From Ottowia flava (GTDB lineage: Bacteria > Pseudomonadota > Gammaproteobacteria > Burkholderiales > Burkholderiaceae_C): a stretch of 64,000 bases of DNA. The stretch covers positions 62,001 to 126,000 of the forward strand of contig NZ_VRUA01000005.1 of NCBI RefSeq assembly GCF_008017535.1. Reading direction: 5' to 3'. Shown one piece after another: positions 17,668 through 26,831 of this stretch. The notes beneath the pieces are model-generated. The model did no database searches. It was not told where the DNA came from and worked only from the letters and a program-made list of their open reading frames with translations. The translations under genes and the position numbers were made by a program. How positions within the stretch are numbered: the first letter of the stretch is position 1; every line of letters starts with the position of its first letter.

Positions 17668-17723
17668 ACAGAAGCTGCCCGCGCAAGTGGTTGTACGGTC
17701 AGCGGGCGATTGGGCTTGAAAAC
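17659..17723 (+). repeat. Family-1 dispersed repeat, copy R5, spanning the trmB stop
   Basis: Reads GCTATCTAGACAGAAGCTGC, then CCGCGCAAGTGGTTGTACGG, then GGGCGATTGGGCTTGAAAAC. It fills the whole gap between trmB and the next gene and ends 3 bp before its ATG. Confidence 0.8.
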
Positions 17724-17726
17724 CGC

Positions 17727-18668
17727 ATGAGCCGCCCCCGCCGCCCCGACGCGCTGCCGCTGCGCGACGGCGTCAGCGCCAGCTGCGCCGTGGTGCACGG
17801 CGGGCCGTGGGCCAGCGTGCTGGACTTTCTGTGCGAGCGCCTGCCCGTGCTGCCGCGCGCGCAGTGGGCCGCGCGCCTGGCGGCCGGCGATGTGCTGAAC
17901 GCCGACGGCACGCCGGTCGATGCGCAGCGGACGCCCACCGAAGGCCAGCGCGTCTTCTACTACCGCCAGCTGGACGCCGAGCCCGACGCGCCTGAAGACG
18001 CGCAGGTGCTGTACCAGGACGAAGGGTTGGTGGTGGCCGACAAGCCGCACTTCATGCCCGTGACGCCCAGTGGCCAATTCATCCAGCGCAGCCTGCTGGT
18101 GCGCCTGAAGCGCGCGCTGGCGCTGCCCGATTTGTCGCCCGTGCACCGCATCGACCGCGAAACGGCCGGCCTGGTGGTGTTCGCCATCAAGCCCAACACG
18201 CGCGACGCCTACCAGGCGCTGTTCCGCGACCGGCGCGTGGACAAGCTGTACGAAGCCGTCGCGCCCGATCTGCCGACGTTGACCGCGCCACTGACGCACA
18301 CCAGCCGGCTGGAACGCGACCCGGACCGCTTCTTCCTCTCGCGCGAAGTACCGGGCGCGCCCAACAGCTGCTCGCACATCGAGCGCGCGGCGGCGTTGGC
18401 GGGCGGCAACGCGCTCTACCACCTGCGGCCCGTGACCGGCCAGCGCCACCAGCTGCGCCTGCACATGCAGGCGCTGGGCGCGCCCATCGTGGGCGATGCG
18501 TTTTACCCGACGGTGTTGCGCGGCCCTGGCGAGCCGGACGACCCGGCACAACCCCTGCAGCTGCTGGCGCGCGAGTTGGCTTTCGATGACCCGGTCACCG
18601 GGCAGCGGCGCTTGTTCCGTTCACGGCGCCAGCTGCAGAGAGCGCGCCCAGCCGAGGCGCTGGCGTGA
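17727..18668 (+). CDS. RluA-family pseudouridine synthase
   Basis: This enzyme isomerises uridine to pseudouridine in rRNA or tRNA. The catalytic motif HRIDRETAGLVVF, with the Asp nucleophile, is at about residues 139-151. The entry motif VVADKPHFMPVTP and the late motif TGQRHQLRLHMQALGAPIVGD are also clear. An N-terminal S4-like segment (WAARLAAGDVLNADGTPV) precedes the catalytic domain. At 313 residues it resembles RluA/RsuA-like paralogues of unassigned target (TIGR01621 or RluC/D-like). The ATG at 17727 has no Shine-Dalgarno sequence, because repeat R5 ends 3 bp upstream; it is probably translated by coupling from trmB. Confidence 0.92.
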   Translation: MSRPRRPDALPLRDGVSASCAVVHGGPWASVLDFLCERLPVLPRAQWAARLAAGDVLNADGTPVDAQRTPTEGQRVFYYRQLDAEPDAPEDAQVLYQDEGLVVADKPHFMPVTPSGQFIQRSLLVRLKRALALPDLSPVHRIDRETAGLVVFAIKPNTRDAYQALFRDRRVDKLYEAVAPDLPTLTAPLTHTSRLERDPDRFFLSREVPGAPNSCSHIERAAALAGGNALYHLRPVTGQRHQLRLHMQALGAPIVGDAFYPTVLRGPGEPDDPAQPLQLLARELAFDDPVTGQRRLFRSRRQLQRARPAEALA

Positions 18669-18738
18669 TCGGACACAGAAAGGGCGCCCACCACAACGGC
18701 TAGGCCGCCACTGCGGAGCCGATACCCGGCTACAGCGC

Positions 18739-19332
18739 TCAGTTCGCCGGCAAATCGCCCAGCTCGGTCAGCGCGATAGGACGGCGCGGGCTGTAGTGCT
18801 CGGCGCGCGACTCGCGCCGCTCGTTCAAGCGGCGGCGAATGTCGCGGCGCAGATCGGCCAGTTCCTCGCCCGGTTCGCGCCCCGCGTTGGCGGCCATCAA
18901 TGTGGCAGCCACGTGGCCCGAGCCGACATCGGCCGGCATCGCCTGCGCGTGGGTCAGGTCATCGACATCGCGCACCTGCACATTCAGCAGCGGCGAACCG
19001 CGCAACTCGCCCAGCTCGGTCAGCTTGCGCCTGAAATAGGCCTGCAGGCCCGCGCGCACATGCGGCGGTACGTGCTGTGATGATTCGATCAGCACCAGGT
19101 AGCCCGCATGGCCCATGGCGTTGCGGGTGGTCAGGCATTCAAGGCGACCGCTCAGACCGACATGGCGCATCAGTATGGCGCAGGCACTGCGCACGCGCCG
19201 CAGGTTGGACTCGCGCATCGCCCAGCGGATGCGCAAACGTTGGATAAACTGCATTTGGGCCTTCGCCGCTTGAAAAAAAGCCAGTGTCGGCACGCTTGGC
19301 AGGCGGCCACGCACCGCGTTGACCATCTTCAT
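18739..19332 (-). CDS. Uncharacterised protein
   Basis: I do not recognise this 197-residue protein. It is rich in Arg and Leu. The N-terminal half is basic with possible amphipathic helices (QAAKAQMQFIQRLRIRWAMR). The middle carries AMGHAGYLVLIESSQHVPPH, and the C-terminal half has a charged helix (EELADLRRDIRRRLNERRES). There is no signal peptide, membrane segment or known catalytic motif. The start at 19332 (MKMVNAVRGRL) lacks a strong ribosome site. Codon use is like that of its neighbours and the frame is long and closed by a proper stop, so it is probably a real gene. It diverges from the MBL-fold hydrolase. Confidence 0.55.
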   Translation of the reverse strand: MKMVNAVRGRLPSVPTLAFFQAAKAQMQFIQRLRIRWAMRESNLRRVRSACAILMRHVGLSGRLECLTTRNAMGHAGYLVLIESSQHVPPHVRAGLQAYFRRKLTELGELRGSPLLNVQVRDVDDLTHAQAMPADVGSGHVAATLMAANAGREPGEELADLRRDIRRRLNERRESRAEHYSPRRPIALTELGDLPAN

Positions 19333-19391
19333 CCAGGCAAACAGACCCCTTCAAAAATGTTAGCACTTTCTAATTGTTGAACATGTTGCAT

Positions 19392-20324
19392 ATGTCTCCA
19401 TTGCGGCTCCCCGGCGACCTGGTGGTGTGCGAACGCAACTGGCTGTCCTCCAACAACCTGCTTTGCCTGGGCGACGCGCCCGCCATCATCGACACCGGCC
19501 ACGTCAAGCACGCAGCGGACACGGTCGACCTGGTGCGCCAGCACCTGGGCGCGCAGCCACTGGCGACCATCGCCCACACCCATCTGCACAGCGACCACTG
19601 CGGCGGCACCGGCGCGCTGCAGGCGGCCTACCCCCAGGCGCAGACCTGGGTGCCCGAGCCTTCCTTGCCCCACGTGCTGGCCTGGGACGAGGACCAGCTC
19701 ACCTTTGGCGACACGGTGCAACGCTGCGACCGCTTTGCCGCCCAGCACGCGCTGGTGCCTGGCCAGAGCGTGCGCCTGGGCAACTACGACTGGCAGGTGC
19801 ACGCCGCGCCCGGCCACGACGCGCTGGCCGTGCTGCTGTTCGAGCCGACGCACGGCGTGCTGGTGTCGGGCGACGCGATGTGGGAGCACGGCGTCGGCAT
19901 CATCTTTCCGTACATCGAGGGCAGCGGCGGCTTCGAGCCCTTCCTCGACACGCTGGACGTGATCGAGCGCCTGGCGCCGCGGATCGTCGTGCCCGGCCAC
20001 GGCGCCGCGTTCGGCCGCGCAGGCGGCGCGTTCGACGCGGCCATGGCGCGGGCGCGCACCCGCATCGAGCACTTCATCGCCCACCCGCACCAGCACGCGG
20101 CCTACGCGGCCAAGGTGCTGGTCAAGTACCAGTTGCTGGATGTCGAGCAGATGCCGCTGGCCGACTTTCACACCTGGTTGGACAGCGCACCCACGCTGCA
20201 CCTGCTGCACCAGCAGCACAGTCCCGAACTGGGCTGGGCCGAGTGGCTGGACGCGCTGCTGACGCCGCTGTTCGACAAGGGCGTGCTGCGCCGCACCGAC
20301 ACGCACGTGCTGGACGGCGTGTAG
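19392..20324 (+). CDS. MBL-fold metallohydrolase
   Basis: This is a metallo-beta-lactamase-fold hydrolase with a dinuclear zinc site. The signature HTHLHSDHCGG holds the HxHxDH ligands (residues ~62-72). Further ligands are in AAPGHDALAVLL, SGDAMW and VPGHGAAFG. The N-terminus (LPGDLVVCERNWLSSNNLLCLG) resembles the stand-alone cytosolic hydrolases found in beta-proteobacteria, and the C-terminal third is helical. I prefer ATG 19392; ATG 19383 is 9 bases earlier. The substrate cannot be deduced; thioesters or phosphodiesters are typical of the fold. Confidence 0.87.
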   Translation: MSPLRLPGDLVVCERNWLSSNNLLCLGDAPAIIDTGHVKHAADTVDLVRQHLGAQPLATIAHTHLHSDHCGGTGALQAAYPQAQTWVPEPSLPHVLAWDEDQLTFGDTVQRCDRFAAQHALVPGQSVRLGNYDWQVHAAPGHDALAVLLFEPTHGVLVSGDAMWEHGVGIIFPYIEGSGGFEPFLDTLDVIERLAPRIVVPGHGAAFGRAGGAFDAAMARARTRIEHFIAHPHQHAAYAAKVLVKYQLLDVEQMPLADFHTWLDSAPTLHLLHQQHSPELGWAEWLDALLTPLFDKGVLRRTDTHVLDGV

Positions 20325-20343
20325 CGCGGGGCCGGGGCAGCGA

Positions 20344-20407
20344 TTTCAAGTCAAATCGAACCCCAGCGCTACAACCACCTGCGCAAGCAGCTACTGTTTC
20401 AGGAGCA
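20344..20407 (-). repeat. Family-1 dispersed repeat, copy R6
   Basis: Reads TTTCAAGTCAAATCG, GCGCTACAACCACCTGCGCA, AGCAGCTACTGTTTCAGG. It lies between two convergent genes and is nearly identical in its core to R10. Confidence 0.85.
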
Positions 20408-20439
20408 ATTCCAAGCAGTAGCTCTTCTCTGCACAGGGC

Positions 20440-21546
20440 TCAGGCCTTCACTTCCTGCGCGCTGATCTTGTACTTGAAGGTCGCCGGCTCGTACTGGTCG
20501 AACCAGCCGTCGGCGTTCTCGGCCATCGGGTACATCACAAAGCCCAGCGCTTCGCCGCGGCTGCCCGGCAGCTTGACGTCGTGCGCGGTGTTGTAGGCCA
20601 TCCAGTTGCCTTCCCACGCGCCGTACAGGCCGCGGAAGACGGGCGCAATCAGCGGGTCGTCGGTGCGCTTGATCCACTCGGGGCGCTCCTGGCGCATCAC
20701 CTTGGCCACGTCGGCCGGGTCCATCGCCGTCCAGCCCTTGGCCTGCAAATACACCTCGGCGCGGCAGTGCTGGGCGCCCGTCAGGTTGGCCGAGCCGCTG
20801 CCCAGTTGCTGGTAGCCAAACGCCGAGGGCGCGAGGCGGATGCCGTACACGTCGCGCGCCGGCACGCCCGCCGCGCGGCACAGGCCGACGAACAGCGCGT
20901 TGAGGTCGGCGCACTTGCCGCCCAGATTGCCCGTCTCCAGCATCGTCCGGATGTCGCCTTCGCCGCAGCCCTTGACGGTGGGCTCGCGCCACGCGTTGGC
21001 GACCACCCAGTCGTACAGGGCGCGCACCTTGGCCTCGTCGCCGCGCGCACCGCGCGTGGCTTTCAGCGCCGTGTCGCGCACGATGCCGTCGGTGGGGATC
21101 AGGCGCGTGGGCTGCAGCGCGGCGCGCAGCGTGGCGGCGTCTTCGCGCACGCGGGGTGCGCCCGGCGCGCGGCTTTGCGTGCGCACGCGGCTGGTCACTT
21201 CAACGAAGGGCTGTGCGGTGCCTGCCGGGAAATCGACCGCGACCAGGCGCACGCCCTGCTGGCCATCGGCCACGACGTCGGCCTGCCCGTTGCTGCTGAA
21301 GCTGTCGCCCAGCGGCGTTTGCCAGGCGGTCTGCACGGAGGGCAGCGGCACCCACACGCGCGTGGCGCTGGGGGTGGCGGGCAAGTCCACGCGCGTGACG
21401 ACGTCGAACGTGCGCCAGTCGCCCGTCTGCGGGGCGAAGCGGTGGGGTGCGGGGGAAGGAGCGGTTTGCGCCCAGGCTGAGGGCAGGGTTGCGGCAAGGC
21501 CAACGCCCGCAGCGCGCCCGATGAAGGCACGGCGTACCAGGTTCAT
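20440..21546 (-). CDS. Transglutaminase-like domain protein (exported)
   Basis: This is a probable periplasmic protein with a transglutaminase/papain-like fold. The N-terminus is a twin-arginine-type signal (RRAFIGRAAGVGLAATLPSA, ending WAQ). The transglutaminase core carries the catalytic Cys in GGKCADLNALFVGLCRAAGVPA at about residues 213-234. The His lies in GAQHCRAEVYLQAKGWTAMDPADV, with the Asp just after. Length is 368 residues. The ATG at 21546 has GGAG ahead. Relatives act as peptidases or isopeptidases rather than true cross-linkers; the role here is unknown. Confidence 0.87.
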   Translation of the reverse strand: MNLVRRAFIGRAAGVGLAATLPSAWAQTAPSPAPHRFAPQTGDWRTFDVVTRVDLPATPSATRVWVPLPSVQTAWQTPLGDSFSSNGQADVVADGQQGVRLVAVDFPAGTAQPFVEVTSRVRTQSRAPGAPRVREDAATLRAALQPTRLIPTDGIVRDTALKATRGARGDEAKVRALYDWVVANAWREPTVKGCGEGDIRTMLETGNLGGKCADLNALFVGLCRAAGVPARDVYGIRLAPSAFGYQQLGSGSANLTGAQHCRAEVYLQAKGWTAMDPADVAKVMRQERPEWIKRTDDPLIAPVFRGLYGAWEGNWMAYNTAHDVKLPGSRGEALGFVMYPMAENADGWFDQYEPATFKYKISAQEVKA

Positions 21547-21709
21547 GTAGAGAACTCCGAATGGGTGGAAACACCTGTCGGCGCACACGAGGCGGCCCGG
21601 TTCAACCCAAGCGACGCCAATGCCCCGAAGGCAGGTGACCGGCGCCAAGGGCGGCGCGCGGAGGGGCGATTATCCGCGCTGGGGCAGCGCGCGCGGCATC
21701 GCCCGGCGA

Positions 21710-22228
21710 TCAGCCCCGCAGTGCGGCGATCCAGTCCTGCGCCGCAGCGCCCGTCCAGTCGACCGCCCCGCTGACCACGCGCTGCGGCCGCCCGCGCCCA
21801 TCGACCAGCACCGTGGTGGGGAAGACCTTCATGTCCCAGGCGCGGGTGATCTCACCGCGCGGGTCGGGCAGGATCGCGAATGTCAGGCCCGCCGACTGCG
21901 CATAGCGCACGACGCGCGGCAGCAGCTCGCGCACGTTGACGGCCAGCACGGCCAGGCGCTCGCCTTCCAGCTCGGCCAGCGTCTGCAGCGTGGGCATTTC
22001 TTCCTTGCAGGGCGCGCACCAGGTCGCCCAGAAGTTGATGAGCACCGCGCGGCCGCGCAGCGCGGCCAGATCCCAGGCCTGGCCTTGCAGATCGGGGCCG
22101 ACCAGCGGCGGCATGGCCCGGCTGGCGGGCCAGGGTTTCGCCACATGCTGCGCGCGGGCGGGCGCCGCGACTGCGCCAGCCGCGATGGCCAAGCACAGAT
22201 GGCGCCGGGACAGCACGCCTCGATTCAT
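21710..22228 (-). CDS. TlpA/ResA-like thiol-disulfide oxidoreductase
   Basis: This is an exported thioredoxin-fold protein of the AhpC/TSA-Redoxin group. The signal peptide is SRRHLCLAIAAGAVAAPARA, with a possible twin-arginine character. The active site is FWATWCAPCKEEMPTL, with WCAPC at about residues 71-75. The cis-Pro segment reads VFPTTVLVDGRG. Such proteins supply reductant for cytochrome c maturation or periplasmic disulfide repair. The 172-residue gene starts 3 bp after the alaS stop, so it is in an operon with alaS; that linkage has no obvious functional meaning. Confidence 0.92.
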   Translation of the reverse strand: MNRGVLSRRHLCLAIAAGAVAAPARAQHVAKPWPASRAMPPLVGPDLQGQAWDLAALRGRAVLINFWATWCAPCKEEMPTLQTLAELEGERLAVLAVNVRELLPRVVRYAQSAGLTFAILPDPRGEITRAWDMKVFPTTVLVDGRGRPQRVVSGAVDWTGAAAQDWIAALRG

Positions 22229-22231
22229 GCG

Positions 22232-24862
22232 TCAGGCGCGTTCAGCGACCCAGGCCTGGACGCTTTGCAGCGCCTTGGGCAAGCCCGACGCATCGGTGCC
22301 GCCCGCCATCGCCATGTCGGGCTTGCCACCGCCCTTGCCGCCGACCTGCTGGGCGACGAAGTTGACCAACTCGCCCGCCTTCACCTTGCCCACGCTGTCC
22401 TTGGTCACGCCGGCGGCGATCTGCACCTTGTCGCCGTCGACGGCGGCCAGCACGATGGCGGCGGTGCCCAGCTTGTCCTTCAGCTTGTCCATGGTTTCAC
22501 GCAGCGCCTTGGCGTCGGCGCCGGGCAGCGCGGCGGCCAGCACCTTGATGCCTTTGACCTCCACGGCCTGACCCACCAGCTCGTCGCCCTGGCTGGACGC
22601 CAGCTTGCCCTTGAGCTGGGCAATTTCCTTTTCGAGTGACTTCACCTGGTCCAGCGTCTGCGACAGGCGCGTCTGCACTTCCACCGCGGGCGCGCGCAGC
22701 GTGGCGGCCACGCTCTGCACCGTGGCTTCCAGCCCCTGCACGTACTGCAGCGCGTTGGCGCCGGTGATGGCTTCGACGCGGCGCACACCGGCGGCCACGC
22801 CGCCTTCGCTGACGATCTTGAACAGGCCGATGTCGCCCGTGCGCTGCACGTGCGTGCCGCCGCAGAGTTCGCGGCTGCTGCCGATGTCCAGCACGCGCAC
22901 GGTCTCGCCGTACTTCTCGCCAAACAGCATCATGGCGCCGGTCTGCTGCGCGCTTTCGATGTCCATCACGCGCGCCTGCGTCGGCGCGTTGGCCAGAATC
23001 TCGTCGTTGACGCGGCGCTCGATCTCGATGATCTGGGCGCCGGTCACCGGCGCGTTGTGGGCAAAGTCGAAGCGCGTCTTTTCCGCATCGACCAGGCTGC
23101 CCTTTTGCTGCACGTGCGTGCCCAGCACCTCGCGCAGCGCCTTGTGCATCAGGTGCGTGACGCTGTGGTTGCGCATGGTGGCGGCGCGCGTGGCCTGGTC
23201 GACGCGCGCGTCAACCATGTCGCCCACCTTCAGGCTGCCCTGCGTCATCACGCCATGGTGGCCGTACACGTCGGCCTTGATCTTCTGCGTGTCCTGCACG
23301 CCGAACTCGACGCCTTCGGCCGCCAGCACGCCCGAATCGCCCACCTGGCCACCGCTTTCGGCGTAGAAGGGCGTGGTGTCGAGCACGACGATGCCGGCTT
23401 CGCCTTCTTTCAGCGCGTCAACGCTCACGCCGTCTGCGTAGAGCGCTACCACTTTAGAAGCGTGTTGCAGTTCGTCGTAGCCGGTGAACACGTTGGCCGC
23501 CCCGCTGTAGTCGACCTGCTTGTCCATCTTGAACTTGCCCGCCGCGCGACCCGCGGCCTTTTGTGCGGCCATGGCTTCGTCGAAGCCGGCGACGTCCACG
23601 GTGACGCCTTTTTCACGGCACACGTCCTGCGTCAAATCGAGCGGGAAGCCGTAGGTGTCGTGCAGCTTGAAGGCGACGTGACCGGGCAGTTCCTTGCGGC
23701 CGGCGATCAGCGCGTCGTCCAGGATCTCCATGCCGTTGGCCAGCGTCTCAAAAAAGCGCTCCTCCTCGGTCTTCAGCACCTCTTCGACACGCTTGGCGTC
23801 GGCCTGCAAACGCGGGTAGGCGGCGCCCATCAGTTCGACCAGCACCGGCACCAGCTTGTAGAAGAAGGGTTGCTTCTGCCCCAGCTTGTAGCCGTGACGG
23901 ATGGCGCGGCGGATGATGCGGCGCTGCACGTAGCCGCGCCCTTCGTTGCTGGGGATGACGCCGTCGCTGACCAGGAACGCCGTGGCGCGGATGTGGTCGG
24001 CAATCACCTTCAGCGACGGGTTGGCCAGGTCGGCGCAACCGGTCACCTTGCCCGCTTCGGCGATCAGGCGCTCGAACAGGTCGATCTCGTAGTTGCTGTG
24101 CACGTGCTGCAGGATGGCGGCCAGGCGCTCCAGGCCCATGCCGGTGTCCACGCAAGGCGCGGGCAGCTTGGTGAGGCTGCCGTCTTCATGCATCTCGAAC
24201 TGCATGAACACGTGGTTCCAGATCTCGATGAAGCGGTCGCCGTCTTCGTCGGGCGATCCGGGCGGGCCACCGGGAATGTGCGGGCCGTGGTCGTAGAAGA
24301 TTTCAGAGCACGGGCCGCACGGGCCGGTGTCGGCCATCATCCAGAAGTTGTCGGACTTGTACTTGCCGCCCTTGTTGTCGCCGATGCGGATGATGCGCTC
24401 GGGTGGCAGGCCGATGACCTTATTCCAGATCTCATAGGCCTCGTCGTCGTCGATGTAGACGGTGGCCGTGAGCTTCTCAGCGGGCAGACCGAACACCTTG
24501 GTCAGCAGCTCCCAGCCCCATTCGATGCTCTCCTTCTTGAAGTAGTCACCGAAAGACCAGTTGCCCAGCATCTCGAAAAACGTGTGGTGGCGCGCCGTGT
24601 AGCCCACGTTTTCCAGGTCGTTGTGCTTGCCGCCCGCGCGCAGACAGGCTTGCACGCTGGCCGCACGCACGTAAGGGCGCTTGTCGGTGCCCAGGAACAC
24701 GTCCTTGAACTGCACCATGCCGCTGTTGGTGAACATCAGCGTCGGGTCGTTGCCCGGCACCAGCGGGCTGGACGGCACCACGGTGTGGCCCTTGCTTTCA
24801 AAGAAGTCCAGAAAGCTTTTGCGGATGTCCGCGACGGTCATGGGGGGTTGGGCGGTTTTCAT
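22232..24862 (-). CDS. alaS: Alanyl-tRNA synthetase
   Basis: This class II synthetase charges tRNA-Ala and edits Ser/Gly mischarging. The full 876-residue protein shows class II motif 1 ([21 protein letters not shown]), motif 2 ([20 protein letters not shown]) and the [12 protein letters not shown] motif 3 region. The editing domain has [16 protein letters not shown] and the CGGTHV zinc motif. The C-terminal C-Ala domain ends with [15 protein letters not shown]. The ATG at 24862 has no clear Shine-Dalgarno sequence. The 5' leader is occupied by family-1 repeat R7, which begins 3 bp upstream. I saw no T-box structure. Confidence 0.98.
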   Translation of the reverse strand: MKTAQPPMTVADIRKSFLDFFESKGHTVVPSSPLVPGNDPTLMFTNSGMVQFKDVFLGTDKRPYVRAASVQACLRAGGKHNDLENVGYTARHHTFFEMLGNWSFGDYFKKESIEWGWELLTKVFGLPAEKLTATVYIDDDEAYEIWNKVIGLPPERIIRIGDNKGGKYKSDNFWMMADTGPCGPCSEIFYDHGPHIPGGPPGSPDEDGDRFIEIWNHVFMQFEMHEDGSLTKLPAPCVDTGMGLERLAAILQHVHSNYEIDLFERLIAEAGKVTGCADLANPSLKVIADHIRATAFLVSDGVIPSNEGRGYVQRRIIRRAIRHGYKLGQKQPFFYKLVPVLVELMGAAYPRLQADAKRVEEVLKTEEERFFETLANGMEILDDALIAGRKELPGHVAFKLHDTYGFPLDLTQDVCREKGVTVDVAGFDEAMAAQKAAGRAAGKFKMDKQVDYSGAANVFTGYDELQHASKVVALYADGVSVDALKEGEAGIVVLDTTPFYAESGGQVGDSGVLAAEGVEFGVQDTQKIKADVYGHHGVMTQGSLKVGDMVDARVDQATRAATMRNHSVTHLMHKALREVLGTHVQQKGSLVDAEKTRFDFAHNAPVTGAQIIEIERRVNDEILANAPTQARVMDIESAQQTGAMMLFGEKYGETVRVLDIGSSRELCGGTHVQRTGDIGLFKIVSEGGVAAGVRRVEAITGANALQYVQGLEATVQSVAATLRAPAVEVQTRLSQTLDQVKSLEKEIAQLKGKLASSQGDELVGQAVEVKGIKVLAAALPGADAKALRETMDKLKDKLGTAAIVLAAVDGDKVQIAAGVTKDSVGKVKAGELVNFVAQQVGGKGGGKPDMAMAGGTDASGLPKALQSVQAWVAERA

Positions 24863-24865
24863 GAT

Positions 24866-24921
24866 CTTTTAGGGTTGCAGCCCTACAGCCATCTACGCAG
24901 ATAGCTATCTTATCTATAGCA
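24866..24921 (-). repeat. Family-1 dispersed repeat, copy R7, in the alaS leader
   Basis: Reverse-complemented, it reads GCTATAGATAAGATAGCTAT, CTGCGTAGATGGCTGTAGGG, CTGCAACCCT. The AGGGCTGCAACCCT hairpin is conserved in form. It would be transcribed as part of the alaS 5' leader. Confidence 0.85.
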
Positions 24922-25037
24922 ATCGCGGGCGGTGAGCGGGTGGCCGACACAGCGGCCGCCAAACCGATGATTTTATCTGTCCAGGGCGGACGAGGCAGCG
25001 GCCCGTCGGCTGCCCCTCGGCGTGCATCGCGGGCCGG

Positions 25038-25880
25038 TCAGCCCTGGTCGGTCAGGGCAGCCAACCGGGCGCGCCAGGCGGGTTCAACCACCAGTTGAAA
25101 TTGGTCCTGCAAAACCGATTCCAGTTGCGCCGCATTCAGCGACTGCCGCCGCACCGCACCGTCCGGTGACCGGAAAGACAGTTCGGCATCGAACAAGGTG
25201 GTGCGCCCTGCCGGGCTTGCGCGGGCGACGATCAGGTGGCGACGGAACACCGAGTCCGGGTGGGTGGACGTGAACCAATTGCTGACCTCGAAATCCTGCG
25301 GCTGCGGCGGCTCGTCAAAGACCTCGTACAGCGGGCGCCACTGGCCGTTGCTTTCGATTTCGAGCTTGCGCCCGAAACTGGTCGGCACCAGGCGGTAACG
25401 ACCCAGTGCGGTGTCCTGCACGGCGTCGCTGTGCCATGGCAGCGGCTCCGTTGGCACCGCGGCGCCGAACCCCACATCGACCAGCCATGGCTGCCCCTCG
25501 GCTTCGACCCGCAGCGCCATGTGGGTGCGCGGCTGAAACGCGCCGTCACCCTCACCACCCCACAGCACGCGGGCGATGCGGGGTTCCACCGTGAAGCCCA
25601 GTTGGACCAGGGCACGCTGGAACAGGCCGTTCTGTTCATAGCAGTAGCCGCCACGCCCGCGGCGCAGCAGCTTGTCTTCGATGGCCGCCGGCGCCAGGCT
25701 GACGCCCGCGCCCAGCCACACGTCAATAGCTTCAAAGGGGATGGCCGCGATGTGCGCCGATTGCAGCGCGCGCAACGTCGCCAGGCGGGTGTCCAGTGGG
25801 CCGGCATAGGCAATCCGCGCGCCATAACGCGCCAGGTCCAGCGGGGGCTCGCCCTTCAAGGGGTGATTTGACGCCGTCAT
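25038..25880 (-). CDS. nat: Arylamine N-acetyltransferase
   Basis: NAT transfers an acetyl group from acetyl-CoA to arylamines, hydrazines or hydroxylamines. The 280-residue protein has the Cys-His-Asp triad: Cys in RGRGGYCYEQNGLFQRAL (residue ~74), His in RTHMALRVEA (~120) and Asp in PWLVDVGFGAAVPTEPL (~135). The RIARVLWG segment and FEVSNWFTSTHPDSVFRRHL also fit the family. The start at 25880 overlaps the stop of the upstream methyltransferase (ATGA), so the two are cotranslated. A divergent LysR regulator lies beyond. The pair may modify xenobiotic or secondary aromatic amines (inference). Confidence 0.93.
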   Translation of the reverse strand: MTASNHPLKGEPPLDLARYGARIAYAGPLDTRLATLRALQSAHIAAIPFEAIDVWLGAGVSLAPAAIEDKLLRRGRGGYCYEQNGLFQRALVQLGFTVEPRIARVLWGGEGDGAFQPRTHMALRVEAEGQPWLVDVGFGAAVPTEPLPWHSDAVQDTALGRYRLVPTSFGRKLEIESNGQWRPLYEVFDEPPQPQDFEVSNWFTSTHPDSVFRRHLIVARASPAGRTTLFDAELSFRSPDGAVRRQSLNAAQLESVLQDQFQLVVEPAWRARLAALTDQG

Positions 25881-26740
25881 GTCGTGGCCACCAACAGTTC
25901 TTCGGCCCGCGCCGGTTTCAGGCCGTCGGTCCGGTTCTGGAAATACAGCGTGCTCCATTCGGTGGCCGACACGCAGCGTGCGTGGGGAAAGCCGGCGTCC
26001 GTGGCCATCTGGACGATCTCCTCCGGCGAGAAAAAACTGATCCAGGGCGTGCCGCCGGCCTGTGCGCCCTTGGCGGATTGCAGCAGGCCCTGGCGAATGT
26101 CGGGGTCGGCCTGGTCGATCGGCAGCATGAAGCTCATGATGAAAAAGGAGCCCTTGACTAGCACGGAGGCCTGCTGCAGTAAGGCGCAGGTCGCCGGCTT
26201 GGTCAGGTACATGCTGACCCCGGTGGACGCCATGACGGCCGGCTTGGCCGGGTCAAACCCGGCGTTTAAAAGACCTCCCCACCAGCCCGCGTCGGACTCG
26301 AAATCGACGGGGATGAGGTGAAGGCCAGCCGGCACGCCCAGGCCCAACTGTTCCAGCCGCTGGCGCTTCCAGGCTTGCGGGCCGGCCTGGTCGACTTCAA
26401 ACACGTGCAGCCCGGCCGCCAGGGCTTCGGGGTGCCGTTGGGCGAAGGTGTCCAGGCCCGCGCCCAGGATCACGTATTGCGTGACGCCGCGGCCCAACTG
26501 CTGCAGCACGCAGTCTTCAACAAAGCGGCTGCGGGCCACGATGGACGCGCGAAACGGTTGGGTGCGCTCGGCATGCATGTCGGGGCGCCGGCGCCAGTCA
26601 CCGGTGGGTTGGGCCAGTTGCAGGCCCACTGCGTCGTTCAGGATGGGGGGCTGCGCGTCCAGCTCCAGGTGCCGGGCGCGCCACAGCGCCACCCTGACGG
26701 CTGTGGGCTCTGGTGCGATGCGGTTGGTGTGTTTGGTCAT
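25877..26740 (-). CDS. Class I SAM-dependent methyltransferase (leucine carboxyl methyltransferase-like)
   Basis: This 287-residue protein resembles the LCM/TIGR00027 group of SAM-dependent O-methyltransferases. The N-terminal RVALWRARHLELD matches the variant 'A..RA.H' segment of that group. RSRFVEDCVLQQLGRGVTQY precedes motif I, VILGAGLDTFAQR. FEVDQAGPQAWKRQRL supplies the acidic residue that binds the ribose, and VMASTGVSMYLTKPA is a conserved later motif. Such enzymes methylate small molecules or carboxyl groups; the acceptor is unknown. It is the first gene of the pair with nat, and its promoter faces the LysR gene. Confidence 0.85.
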   Translation of the reverse strand: MTKHTNRIAPEPTAVRVALWRARHLELDAQPPILNDAVGLQLAQPTGDWRRRPDMHAERTQPFRASIVARSRFVEDCVLQQLGRGVTQYVILGAGLDTFAQRHPEALAAGLHVFEVDQAGPQAWKRQRLEQLGLGVPAGLHLIPVDFESDAGWWGGLLNAGFDPAKPAVMASTGVSMYLTKPATCALLQQASVLVKGSFFIMSFMLPIDQADPDIRQGLLQSAKGAQAGGTPWISFFSPEEIVQMATDAGFPHARCVSATEWSTLYFQNRTDGLKPARAEELLVATT

Positions 26741-26785
26741 CGGGTTGTGTACCTTCTGACCAAATCGTAGGGCGCGGTATTGATC

Positions 26786-26816
26786 TTGAAAAGTGCTGTT
26801 ATTGTGATGTTTTCAA
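26786..26816. promoter_or_regulatory. Inverted repeat in the methyltransferase/LysR divergent promoter
   Basis: TTGAAAA (26786-26792) and TTTTCAA (26810-26816) are exact inverted repeats about 24 bp apart centre to centre, in an A/T-rich gap. This position is typical of a LysR operator that controls both directions. Confidence 0.45.
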
Positions 26817-26831
26817 TCGGTTAAAACGATC

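Noticed and set aside
23440..23475. Family-1-like GTAGCGCTCTACGCAGACGG (reverse strand) in alaS
   Set aside because: It encodes conserved AlaRS residues ([16 protein letters not shown]), so it is not an insertion.
22850..24904. A 684-codon plus-strand open frame opposite alaS
   Set aside because: It is a shadow of the conserved alaS codons, rich in Arg, Val and His, with no ribosome site or domain.
24866..24921. Riboswitch or T-box in the alaS leader
   Set aside because: The structure there is fully explained by family-1 repeat R7, and T-box elements are not expected for alaS in beta-proteobacteria.
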